Shown here: piece by piece, positions 39,183 through 46,558 of the stretch
Position numbering within the stretch: the first letter of the stretch is position 1
How the letters are laid out: each line of letters starts with the position of its first letter
From: Gynuella sunshinyii YC6258
Lineage (GTDB): Bacteria > Pseudomonadota > Gammaproteobacteria > Pseudomonadales > Natronospirillaceae
DNA length: 64,000 nt
Direction of reading: 5' to 3'
Assembly: GCF_000940805.1 (NCBI RefSeq)
Contig: NZ_CP007142.1
Coordinates: 1,526,593 to 1,590,592 of the forward strand
Translations under genes and position numbers: made by a program
The notes under the pieces: generated by a model
Told to the model about the DNA's origin: nothing
What the model saw: the letters and a program-made list of their open reading frames with translations, nothing else
Database searches by the model: none

Positions 39183-39344
39183 ATGGCTTCATTAGAGCAT
39201 GGATTGTTTTCTGAAATTATAAGAAAAATCAGAAATATATGTTCGAATATTTTTAATTGGTTCGAGTACCTAAAAGCTGTTGAAATAAGTGTGAGGCGGT
39301 ATTCATTGTTAAATATTTTTAGATGTCTCTGGTCGCTTCTCTAA
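39183..39344 (+). CDS. Possible small basic/hydrophobic peptide
   Basis: A 53-codon frame with an excellent ribosome binding site (GGAGGATTCAAAA directly before the ATG) and a TAA stop at 39342-39344. The peptide begins MASLEHGLFSEIIRKIRN and ends NIFRCLWSLL; it is amphipathic, carries about seven Arg/Lys and two Cys, and uses AT-rich codons. It ends 58 bases before the VOC gene that opens the sulfur-carrier cluster, so it could be the cluster's first gene. No family is recognised. It may be a membrane-active peptide, a leader, or chance. Confidence 0.35.
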   Translation: MASLEHGLFSEIIRKIRNICSNIFNWFEYLKAVEISVRRYSLLNIFRCLWSLL

Positions 39345-39402
39345 TCTATCTTTGCTGTGCTGTTTCAGCTTTTTATTAAATATTTTTTGTAAGAGGACAA
39401 AA

Positions 39403-39819
39403 ATGCCTAGTTTGAGACATATTGCAATTGCTGTTTCCGATCCCTGGAAATCCGCTGAATTTTATGAAAAAGCATTTGGAATGAGGCGGGTAACGGAGGC
39501 GCGTGCATCAATTGGAGATGCAGTTTTTTTAACGGATGGCGTTATGAATCTGTCATTATGCCGTTATAACGCAGACGAACCCGCCGGCAAGGTTGGGAAA
39601 GACTATGTAGGTTTGCACCATATCGGTTTCTGGGTTGAGGATATCGATAAAACCCAGGCTGATATCGAAGCAGCCGGCGGTACTTTCTGGATGGGTGAGG
39701 TGCCCGAGGACCGTGCCCGAAATGTTTTTTATGAAGTGAAATACCATGATATCGATGGTGTTGTCGTGGATATCACTCACACTGGATGGCAGGGTGCGAA
39801 AGCCCCGGAAGACGAATGA
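39403..39819 (+). CDS. VOC-family (glyoxalase/extradiol dioxygenase-like) protein
   Basis: A 138-residue single-unit VOC protein from the ATG at 39403, behind AGAGGA. It has the paired beta-alpha-beta modules: MPSLRHIAIAVSDPWKSAEF opens the first and GLHHIGFWVEDIDKTQADIE the second, with His residues at the expected metal positions and VVVDIT near the end. VOC proteins act on small molecules through a divalent metal, as isomerases, dioxygenases, epimerases or binding proteins. Its stop overlaps the next start (ATGA), tying it to the TIM-barrel protein and probably to the sulfur-carrier genes beyond. The substrate is unknown. Confidence 0.85.
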   Translation: MPSLRHIAIAVSDPWKSAEFYEKAFGMRRVTEARASIGDAVFLTDGVMNLSLCRYNADEPAGKVGKDYVGLHHIGFWVEDIDKTQADIEAAGGTFWMGEVPEDRARNVFYEVKYHDIDGVVVDITHTGWQGAKAPEDE

Positions 39820-40607
39820 AACCACAACGGTTACCCTGTAGGGTGGTGTTGGGAGATCTCGATTATGTGGCTGACTCCGGTTTGATCCGACGGAATTTTT
39901 CTGAGCCCTGGTCCGTCTGGGAAACACTGACACATGAAGCATTTTCGACAGCTGTTAGCGATGGTTATCGTTATATCAGTCTATATGCCCGTGGTAAGGG
40001 GATGACTGAAACGGAAGTGCTATTGCGACTGATGACAATTGCCAATGAATACCCTGACATTTCTGTTCTGCTGCATCATTTTGATCACCAGGCGGTGGTC
40101 CCGGCATTACAGACAGGGCGTGGTCGGGTATTGTTGAGCTATGTCTCCGGTGAATCGTGGATGCGGTCGGATATCGCTGCACTGCTGACACAATATCAAC
40201 CTCAACTGGTAGTCCAGCCAATTAATGACGCTGGTATTCCCGCGACTGCGGAAGAGCGTCTTGAAATCGTCGAGGATTTATATCAGATGTTTGAGCCGGC
40301 CGGTCTGCTTCGGGAGAATGTCTTTGTGGATGCTCTCAGCCCGTCACTGGGAGTCTTACCGTTTCCCTTACAGGTTAGTGTCGACACTGTCACCCTGGCC
40401 ACAGCTCATGGTTTTTCCTCGATTGCCTGGCCAGCCAACGCCGGTCTTGGTCACGGTGATCAGGCAGAAACTGTGGCCGCCGTATTTGCTTCTGCTCTGG
40501 TTCAGGCAGGCTTGTCCATGGCGGTGGTGTCGTCGAAACAAACATTGTTGCTGAATTCTATTGATATCAGTAACCGCATTATCGGCAGTTCTGCTGACGA
40601 AATATAA
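39816..40607 (+). CDS. Divergent methyltetrahydrofolate methyltransferase/DHPS-like TIM barrel
   Basis: A 263-residue protein from the ATG at 39816 that overlaps the VOC gene. The stretch VVQPINDAGIPATAEERLEI followed by LLRENVFVDALSPSLGV closely follows the pterin-binding methyltransferase (AcsE/MetH-type) fold. However, several pterin-contact positions differ: the IDST strand reads LHHFD, the usual INSVS reads LLSYVSGES, and the catalytic Asn region (GxSN) reads GFSSIAWPANAG. The fold is therefore supported, but methyltetrahydrofolate binding is doubtful. A new pterin-like or one-carbon substrate is inferred. It precedes the sulfur-carrier gene by 145 bases on the same strand. Confidence 0.7.
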   Translation: MKPQRLPCRVVLGDLDYVADSGLIRRNFSEPWSVWETLTHEAFSTAVSDGYRYISLYARGKGMTETEVLLRLMTIANEYPDISVLLHHFDHQAVVPALQTGRGRVLLSYVSGESWMRSDIAALLTQYQPQLVVQPINDAGIPATAEERLEIVEDLYQMFEPAGLLRENVFVDALSPSLGVLPFPLQVSVDTVTLATAHGFSSIAWPANAGLGHGDQAETVAAVFASALVQAGLSMAVVSSKQTLLLNSIDISNRIIGSSADEI

Positions 40608-40752
40608 ATGGTAACCCGGTAACGTTGTTTGCTCTATCCGGTTCCGGTTGATTTCTGTTGCTGGAAAATCGGTCAGAAAAAAGTTACCCACACGTTCACC
40701 ATATCGGTTTTATTCGTTTCAGTGCCGATTATGTCTTTCTTGATTACAGGTT

Positions 40753-41040
40753 ATGTCTATGAGTATTAAATTAAATATTGTCTTGCAGCCTCCGTTAGAC
40801 GCATTGTTTCCTCATGTAGAGGATACCTTTGAAACCCAGGATGGAAATCTTGTTGCCACACTTACTGCACTTTGTGCGGATTCTGAAGCGGCACAAAAAC
40901 AGGTTTTACACGGAGAAGAGCTCAGTCCCTATATTCATGTGTTCATCAATGGTCGTCAGGTGACAGCACGAATGCTGGCTGATGTCTCTTTGCAAGAGGG
41001 TGATGAACTGTGTCTGCTGACCGCTATCCGGGGAGGCTGA
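40753..41040 (+). CDS. MoaD/ThiS-like sulfur carrier protein
   Basis: A 95-residue beta-grasp protein. The second half, SPYIHVFINGRQVTARMLADV followed by LQEGDELCLLTAIRGG, is the typical MoaD/ThiS C-terminal portion, and the protein ends exactly at Gly-Gly. Such carriers are adenylated by an E1-like enzyme and hold sulfur as a C-terminal thiocarboxylate. The downstream JAMM and rhodanese-E1 genes fit this role. Because no residues follow Gly-Gly, no proteolytic maturation should be needed, unlike QbsE or CysO. A second ATG two codons in (40759) is an alternative start. The last codons also form the ribosome binding site of the next gene. Confidence 0.85.
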   Translation: MSMSIKLNIVLQPPLDALFPHVEDTFETQDGNLVATLTALCADSEAAQKQVLHGEELSPYIHVFINGRQVTARMLADVSLQEGDELCLLTAIRGG

Positions 41041-41045
41041 ACGCG

Positions 41046-41480
41046 ATGTCACTTGAGGATCATCGGTGTCCGGTGATTGACATCGACATTAGTCAGCAGA
41101 TTATCGCTCATTGTCAGTCGGTCTGGCCGAATCAGGCCTGTGGTCTGGTCTTGTTTGATGACAGCAATCAGGCGTGTGCCGTTGAAACTGTTTGTAACCG
41201 GGGTGCATGGCCTTATGGTTTTCAAATTCCGCCAGAATCACAAATGTCCGCTTTTCAAAGGGCGCGGCAGGCTGGCTGGAGAATTAACGGTGTCTATCAT
41301 TGTCATACTGTTTCAGAGGCCATTCCCACCGGCCGCGATCTGAAACGCCCGGTACCCACTGGTTTCGTTTACATTATCGTGTCGTTGTTGAATCCGGATA
41401 TACCAGTATTGCGGGCCTGGTTGTTTGAAAACGATGAACCGGTGGAAGTCGCGAACTTCTGCTATTCACACGGCAATTAA
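41046..41480 (+). CDS. JAMM/MPN-fold protein (Mec/QbsD-like), Glu replaced by Gln
   Basis: A 144-residue protein from the ATG at 41046, behind GGGGAGG. The zinc-metalloprotease motif HxH...D is present as His85, His87 and Asp98 in YHCHTVSEAIPTGRD, with Thr at the usual Ser position. The catalytic Glu, normally in a P-x-E-x-CG context, is replaced by Gln30 in WPNQACGLVLF. Relatives (Mec, QbsD, HcyD) trim the C-terminus of sulfur carriers or split carrier-product adducts. With Gln and with a carrier that already ends in Gly-Gly, it may be a binding or weakly active form. It starts five bases after the carrier gene. Confidence 0.8.
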   Translation: MSLEDHRCPVIDIDISQQIIAHCQSVWPNQACGLVLFDDSNQACAVETVCNRGAWPYGFQIPPESQMSAFQRARQAGWRINGVYHCHTVSEAIPTGRDLKRPVPTGFVYIIVSLLNPDIPVLRAWLFENDEPVEVANFCYSHGN

Positions 41481-41517
41481 ATAGATTGTCCTGATCTATC
41501 GAATTGTTATTCCATAA

Positions 41518-41676
41518 AATCTGGCAGGGATGAGCGAACCTCTTGATCTCATGAGGCTCGCATTAGCAGAGTGTTGGTTTGCAACGTAAGCAAAAAATCA
41601 ACGACCTGTTAGTGTTTAGCCAATGGTGATGCATCCCTGCATTACATATTAACCTGACATCATTAATTGCCAGATT
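41518..41676 (+). promoter_or_regulatory. Candidate structured leader RNA before the rhodanese-E1 gene
   Basis: Four sets of complementary segments nest in the 220 bases before 41701. AATCTGGCA (41518-41526) pairs with TGCCAGATT (41668-41676). GCAGGGATG (41524-41532) pairs with CATCCCTGC (41632-41640), sharing GCA with the first, so the two helices compete at their joint. Inside are a hairpin GCGA-a-CCTC/GAGG-c-TCGC (41534-41561) and another with GTTG..TTTGC/GCAAA..CAAC (41573-41602). The layout resembles a multi-branched riboswitch aptamer ending 60 bases from the start codon. It does not match TPP, cobalamin, SAM or Moco consensus sequences as I know them. Function is inferred. Confidence 0.45.
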
Positions 41677-41700
41677 AATAAACTAAGGTAAATATAAATT

Positions 41701-42882
41701 ATGAGTATAGTTACTTCTGAACAGCTGGTGGCACGTTTGCAGCAGCAGATTGCACAGCTGGAGCCGGAGGAATTTGCCACACCGGAATGGCGGAAAAAAG
41801 CAGTATTGTTTGATATTCGCGATGTTCAGGATGCTGCAGATGGCGTAATACCCGGAGCCAATCTGGTCACCCAGCGTTTTATTGAGTTGGATATTGGCAG
41901 GTATCAGCTGGAGCAGGATCAGCCCATTGTCATCTGCTGCTATGGTGGGCGCATGTCTCTGCTCGCTGCACGATCGTTGACAGAGCTGGGATATCGGAAT
42001 GTTTATTCCCTGCGCGGCGGTTTTAGCGCCTGGAAAGATGCTGGTTTTCCGGTCGTTAAACCGGTTACCCTGGATGCCGCTGAGCGCAAGCGTTACAGCC
42101 GTCACTTGTCGTTACCTCAGGTTGGAGAGCAGGGACAATTGAAGCTGAAGGCCGCGAGGGTTGCCATTGTCGGTGCGGGAGGGCTGGGTTCGCCGATTGC
42201 GTTGTATCTGGCGGCGGCCGGGGTGGGTTATCTGCGTCTGATCGATCCGGATGTCGTGGAGGACAGTAATCTGCAGCGTCAGGTCATCCATAGTACTGCC
42301 ACCGTTGGATTGCCAAAGGTGGAGTCCGCCCGGCAGCGTATGTTGGAGCTGAATCCCTTTATCGAGGTTGATGCCAGATGTGAGCGATTGAATGTTGAAA
42401 ATGCTGCCGACCTGCTCGCAGGTGTGGATATTGTTATCGATGGATCAGATAACTTTGATACTCGCTACAGTGTAAATTCTGCCATTATCACCAATCGTCA
42501 GATTCTGGTCTCCGCGAGCATTTTTCAGTTTAGTGGCCACATTTCCGTATTTGCTCCTCATCTCGACCAACCTTGTTATTCCTGTCTGTACCCGGTCAGA
42601 ACTCCGAATGAACTGGCTCCCAGTTGTTCAGCAGCTGGGGTGATCGGTGCTTTGGCCGGAGTCGTGGGCTTAATGCAGGCCATGGAAACAATCAAACTGA
42701 TTCTTGAAACAGGACAACCCCTGTACGGCAAAATGATGATTTACGATGGTTTACGTGGTACCACGAGGTTGTTGTCATTTGAACGTAATGACCATTGTCC
42801 GGATTGTGGCCGGGAACGGCGGTCAGTTGAAGAACTGAGTGCTCAGTCGAGTCATACAGCGTGTGGTATGGAGGGTTTGTGA
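41701..42882 (+). CDS. Rhodanese-ThiF/MoeB (E1-like) sulfur-carrier activating enzyme
   Basis: A 393-residue fusion. Residues 1-118 form a rhodanese domain with the persulfide loop CCYGGR (79-84). Residues about 125-385 are a ThiF/MoeB adenylyltransferase: nucleotide loop GAGGLGSP (158-165), NLQRQ, zinc cysteines 292/295 and 366/369, and the catalytic cysteine position Cys309 in APSCSAAGV. It should adenylate the Gly-Gly end of the carrier and pass sulfur from the rhodanese persulfide. In common MoeBR/MOCS3 proteins the rhodanese domain is C-terminal, so this order is reversed. It overlaps the next gene by one base (TGATG). Confidence 0.9.
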   Translation: MSIVTSEQLVARLQQQIAQLEPEEFATPEWRKKAVLFDIRDVQDAADGVIPGANLVTQRFIELDIGRYQLEQDQPIVICCYGGRMSLLAARSLTELGYRNVYSLRGGFSAWKDAGFPVVKPVTLDAAERKRYSRHLSLPQVGEQGQLKLKAARVAIVGAGGLGSPIALYLAAAGVGYLRLIDPDVVEDSNLQRQVIHSTATVGLPKVESARQRMLELNPFIEVDARCERLNVENAADLLAGVDIVIDGSDNFDTRYSVNSAIITNRQILVSASIFQFSGHISVFAPHLDQPCYSCLYPVRTPNELAPSCSAAGVIGALAGVVGLMQAMETIKLILETGQPLYGKMMIYDGLRGTTRLLSFERNDHCPDCGRERRSVEELSAQSSHTACGMEGL

Positions 42883-43187
42883 TGGCGGTTTATCTTGTAG
42901 CGGTTGTACATATTACTGATCCCGAAGCGTTTGAACGTGCGAGGAACGCGGCATCTTCCGCAACTGGCGAATATGGTGCCCGTTTTCTGGCCCGAGGCAG
43001 TCGCGATGTAGTGACACGGCAGTTGGAAATTATCGAGGGCGAACTCAATCCGGATCATGTGACGGTCATTGAATATCCCAGTATGGAACATGTGCGAGCA
43101 TGGCTGGCCTCGGATGAATATAAAATGACCCGGGCACAACGGCAGGGCGCAGCGGAGTTCAGTCTTTTTTTGTTACCCGGTGCGTAG
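42882..43187 (+). CDS. DUF1330-type dimeric ferredoxin-fold protein
   Basis: A 101-residue protein beginning MAVYLVAVVHITDPEAFERA and containing GELNPDHVTVIEYPSMEHVRAWLASDEY, the DUF1330 (dimeric alpha/beta barrel) pattern. The start ATG shares a base with the E1 stop (TGATG), so it is translationally coupled. Members of this fold are small-molecule binders or accessory enzymes, sometimes acting on aromatic or quinone substrates. Its coupling to the E1 gene suggests a role in the same pathway, perhaps on the final product. No catalytic residues can be assigned. Confidence 0.8.
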   Translation: MAVYLVAVVHITDPEAFERARNAASSATGEYGARFLARGSRDVVTRQLEIIEGELNPDHVTVIEYPSMEHVRAWLASDEYKMTRAQRQGAAEFSLFLLPGA

Positions 43188-43354
43188 ATTTACGGAATAT
43201 ATCAGGTTATTGTCAGTCTCGAATGTGACCGCATGATAAGGTCATATTGATGATGATTGGCCCAATACGTATTTAGTGTGGGTGAATAGCAATCGGAGGA
43301 TTATTCAGTACCTCCGGAACTTTGACTGATAAGTTGAGACTGACTGGAGATCCG

Positions 43355-44608
43355 ATGAATTTTCACAATTTTCTGACCCGTACTATGCAATGTATGGGAG
43401 TGCTAATGTTGAGTTGTATTGCTTTTTATAGCGTTGCTGATCGACTTGATTCCAGAATTCGAGAGCAGTTTCCGAAACATTCTGATGATAAAAAGGTCGT
43501 TGGATATTTTACCGAGTGGGGCATTTATGGCCGTAATTATCATGTTAAAAATATCCATGACAGTGGTTCCGCTGAACAACTGACTCATATTATTTATGCC
43601 TTTGGTAATGTTCAGGATGGACAGTGTCAGATTGGTGACAGTTATGCTGATTTTGAAAAAAAGTATGATGCTGAAGGCAGTGTGGATGGTGTCGCTGACA
43701 GTGATGAAGAAGGGGCTTTACGTGGTAACTTCGGTCAATTGCGACGGCTGAAGCAAATGTATCCACATCTGCGGATTCTGTGGTCGTTTGGTGGCTGGAG
43801 CTGGTCATCAGGTTTCTCTGAAGCGGTACAGAATCCGCAGACCTTTGCTGATTCCTGTTACCAGCTGGTGAACGATCCACGCTGGGCGGATGTTTTTGAC
43901 GGTATCGATATTGACTGGGAATATCCAAATGACTGCGGCCTGAGCTGTGACACCAGCGGTTTCGACGGATACCGACAGTTACTGCAGGCCCTGCGGCAAC
44001 GCTTTGGTGATCAGCTGGTGACTGCTGCCATTTCTGCCAATGAGTCCAAGTTGAATGTGGCTGACTATGCAGGTGCTGCCGAATATGTGGACTTCTACAT
44101 GCTGATGTCATATGACTTTTTCGGTGCCTGGGACAGTACCGGACCCACCGCTCCACATTCGCCTCTATACGCGTATCCAGGCATTCCCGTTGGCTCATTT
44201 ACGACTGACTATGCGGTTCAGGTCCTGAAGGACAAACAGATTCCTTCCGAAAAAATACTGCTGGGACTCGGGTTCTATGGTCGAGGCTGGACAGGCGTAA
44301 GCGAGTCCTGGCCAGGTGGTGGTGCAACAGCGCCGGCAGAAGGTGTTTATGAGGCTGGGGTCAACGATTACAAGGTATTGAAAGATATTTGTCCGGCAAC
44401 CGGTGTGATTGGTGGAACCGCCTATGCTTACTGTGATGGTGATTGGTGGGGTTATGACACGCCTTATACGGTGTACAAAAAAATGCGCTATGCACGTCGT
44501 CAGGATCTCGGAGGCGCTTTTTTCTGGGAAATGAGTGGTGACACCGTTGATGGTGAACTGCTACACGCGATCAGCAGTGGGCTGGGCAGATACAGTTATC
44601 ATCGCTGA
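43355..44608 (+). CDS. GH18 chitinase, secreted
   Basis: A 417-residue enzyme from the ATG at 43355, behind GGAG, with an N-terminal signal or anchor (MGVLMLSCIAFYSVA within the first 28 residues). The GH18 barrel shows KVVGYFTEWGIYGRNY, ILWSFGGWSWSSGF and the active-site DGIDIDWEY with acid Glu189 (DxxDxDxE at 182-189). YMLMSYDFFGAWD and GGAFFWEMSGD complete the barrel. It should cleave beta-1,4-linked N-acetylglucosamine polymers outside the cytoplasm. There is no carbohydrate-binding module. It is read in the same direction as the sulfur-carrier cluster but separated by 167 bases, so it is likely independent. Confidence 0.92.
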   Translation: MNFHNFLTRTMQCMGVLMLSCIAFYSVADRLDSRIREQFPKHSDDKKVVGYFTEWGIYGRNYHVKNIHDSGSAEQLTHIIYAFGNVQDGQCQIGDSYADFEKKYDAEGSVDGVADSDEEGALRGNFGQLRRLKQMYPHLRILWSFGGWSWSSGFSEAVQNPQTFADSCYQLVNDPRWADVFDGIDIDWEYPNDCGLSCDTSGFDGYRQLLQALRQRFGDQLVTAAISANESKLNVADYAGAAEYVDFYMLMSYDFFGAWDSTGPTAPHSPLYAYPGIPVGSFTTDYAVQVLKDKQIPSEKILLGLGFYGRGWTGVSESWPGGGATAPAEGVYEAGVNDYKVLKDICPATGVIGGTAYAYCDGDWWGYDTPYTVYKKMRYARRQDLGGAFFWEMSGDTVDGELLHAISSGLGRYSYHR

Positions 44609-44691
44609 TGAAGTAAATGAATAGCAGACATGACTCCAGGCTGGCCTTTGGGTAGTATTCGGCCTTCTTTTTGGGCTCTGGAGATGTGGTA

Positions 44692-45861
44692 ATGCAGGTA
44701 CATCTGGCCGCGCGGCTGGCGAAAATCGCGCCGTTTCATGTCATGGCGCTATTGGCACGAGCGCGGGAGTTACAGGACCAGGGACGGGATATCGTTCATC
44801 TGGAAGTGGGGGAACCGGATTTCCCCACACCGCAGGCCATCATTGATGCGGCTCAGTCAGCCGTCGCCACTGGAGAGACCCGCTATACAGCGGCTCTGGG
44901 AATTCCCCGGCTCCGGCAGAAAATCGCTGATTTCTATCAGCAAAAATACCAGCTGCAGATTCCCGCTTCCCGTATCGCCGTCACTCCAGGCGCATCCGGA
45001 GCCCTGCAGCTGGCCTTCGCCGCCACTCTGAACAGTGGTGATGAGTTGATTCTGATCGAACCGGGCTATCCCTGTAACCGGCATTTTGCTGAGTTGTTTG
45101 GGATCCAGCCGGTGATTGTTAACACCGATCGTCACAATGGCTATCTGCCAACCCTTGAAGAACTGGAAACCGCGCGTACCTCCCGTACCCGGGGATTATT
45201 GCTGGCGTCACCCGGTAACCCTACCGGTACGGTCATTCCCAGAGCGCTGTTGCTGGAGATTATTGCATTCTGCCAGCGCCACGACATTCAGCTGTTTATG
45301 GATGAAATCTATCAGGGACTGGTATTCGACTGCGAGCAGACCGATACCGTTCTTCAATACGATCAGCGTGCCTGGGTCATTCAGAGCTTTTCCAAATACT
45401 TTCAGATGACTGGCTGGCGTCTGGGCTGGCTGGTCATGCCGGAGGGCTATGAGGATGCGGTGAATCGCATTGCCCAGAATATTTTCCTGTGCCCGCCAAG
45501 TATGTCCCAGTACGGGGCTGTCAGAGCCTTTGAGCCGGATGTCATTGAACTGCTGGAGCAACGCCGAAGCGAACTGCGGCAGCGCCGGGATATCCTCAAG
45601 CAGGGGCTGGAGCGACTGGGTTTTGTGATTGATGCCGCTCCGGACGGGGCGTTTTATCTGTATTGCGATGCATCTGCGTTTACCCGTGATGCCATGACAT
45701 TTTGCTGGCAGTTGCTGGAACAGGCCGGGATTGCTGCTACCCCGGGCCAAGACTTTGGTGGAGCCCATCCCGATACCAGCATTCGTTTCGCCTATACTCA
45801 GCCGATAGCCGTGTTGCAGGAGGCGCTTGTGCGTCTGGAGAGTTTTATCGGTGCAGTTTGA
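44692..45861 (+). CDS. Class I/II aminotransferase
   Basis: A 389-residue fold-type I PLP enzyme from the ATG at 44692, behind GGAG. Diagnostic pieces are LEVGEPDFPTP, SPGNPTGTVIP (the Asn contacting PLP), MDEIYQGLVF and the PLP lysine in SFSKYFQMTGWRLGW. The C-terminal Arg that binds the substrate carboxylate is in SIRFAYT. Aspartate/alanine-type donors are usual for this branch, but the substrate is not certain. Next to sfsA it matches the common Pseudomonas-type pair. It overlaps sfsA by 11 bases. Confidence 0.9.
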   Translation: MQVHLAARLAKIAPFHVMALLARARELQDQGRDIVHLEVGEPDFPTPQAIIDAAQSAVATGETRYTAALGIPRLRQKIADFYQQKYQLQIPASRIAVTPGASGALQLAFAATLNSGDELILIEPGYPCNRHFAELFGIQPVIVNTDRHNGYLPTLEELETARTSRTRGLLLASPGNPTGTVIPRALLLEIIAFCQRHDIQLFMDEIYQGLVFDCEQTDTVLQYDQRAWVIQSFSKYFQMTGWRLGWLVMPEGYEDAVNRIAQNIFLCPPSMSQYGAVRAFEPDVIELLEQRRSELRQRRDILKQGLERLGFVIDAAPDGAFYLYCDASAFTRDAMTFCWQLLEQAGIAATPGQDFGGAHPDTSIRFAYTQPIAVLQEALVRLESFIGAV

Positions 45862-46558
45862 ACGGGCATTGGTCGAAGGCAGGCTCGTCCGCCGTTATCA
45901 GCGTTTCTTTATGGATGCCGAATTGCCGGATGGCCGTATTGTGACGGCTCATTGCCCCAATACCGGTTCCATGAAAAACCTGCTGCAGGCAGGCAGTCCG
46001 GTATGGCTGATGCCGAACGATGATCCAAAACGCAAGCTGCGGTATACCTGGGAGTTGCTTGAATTGCATGGTGAGATGATTGCCGTGAATACCCAGCGGG
46101 CCAATGCACTGGTGGCGGAGGCGCTCCAACAGCACTGGATTGCTGAGTTGGCGGATTATCATTCGCTGCGTTCTGAGGTGCGGTACGGACAGGAAAACTC
46201 CCGTATTGATTTCCTGTTGCAGCAACCGGGTTTGCCCGATTGTTATGTGGAAGTGAAAAATGTCACCTTAAAGGAAACTGACGGCAGCGGTTATTTTCCC
46301 GACGCGGTGACCAGTCGCGGTCAAAAACATTTGCGTGAACTGACACTTCTGGCACAGCAGGGATATGGTGCAGTACTGCTGTTTCATGTAGCACATAGCG
46401 GCATTATGACCGTGCGTGCTGCCGCTCATATCGATCCACAATATGCTGCGGCGCTGATCAGTGCCCGGCAGGCCGGGGTCAGAGTACTTTGTTATGGCAG
46501 CCGGGTATCTGTTTCCGGCATTTATTGTGATGTTGTACGGAGCTTTGAAGAGGACTGA
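45851..46558 (+). CDS. sfsA: SfsA family protein
   Basis: A 235-residue protein from a GTG at 45851 with GGAGAG upstream, which overlaps the aminotransferase stop. Signatures are VEGRLVRRYQRFFMDAELPDG, AHCPNTGSMKNLL, RIDFLLQQPGLPDCYVEVKN and FPDAVTSRGQKHLRELT. SfsA proteins combine an OB-like N-terminal part with a nuclease-like domain and were described as sugar-fermentation stimulators that bind DNA; the biochemical role remains unclear. It shares TGATG with the next gene, so aminotransferase, sfsA and transporter form one operon. Confidence 0.93.
   Translation: MQFERALVEGRLVRRYQRFFMDAELPDGRIVTAHCPNTGSMKNLLQAGSPVWLMPNDDPKRKLRYTWELLELHGEMIAVNTQRANALVAEALQQHWIAELADYHSLRSEVRYGQENSRIDFLLQQPGLPDCYVEVKNVTLKETDGSGYFPDAVTSRGQKHLRELTLLAQQGYGAVLLFHVAHSGIMTVRAAAHIDPQYAAALISARQAGVRVLCYGSRVSVSGIYCDVVRSFEED

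Noticed and set aside
41518-41676. Known riboswitch class (TPP, cobalamin, SAM, Moco)
   Set aside because: The nested helices are present but I could not match the conserved sequence blocks of these classes, so the element is kept only as an unassigned candidate.
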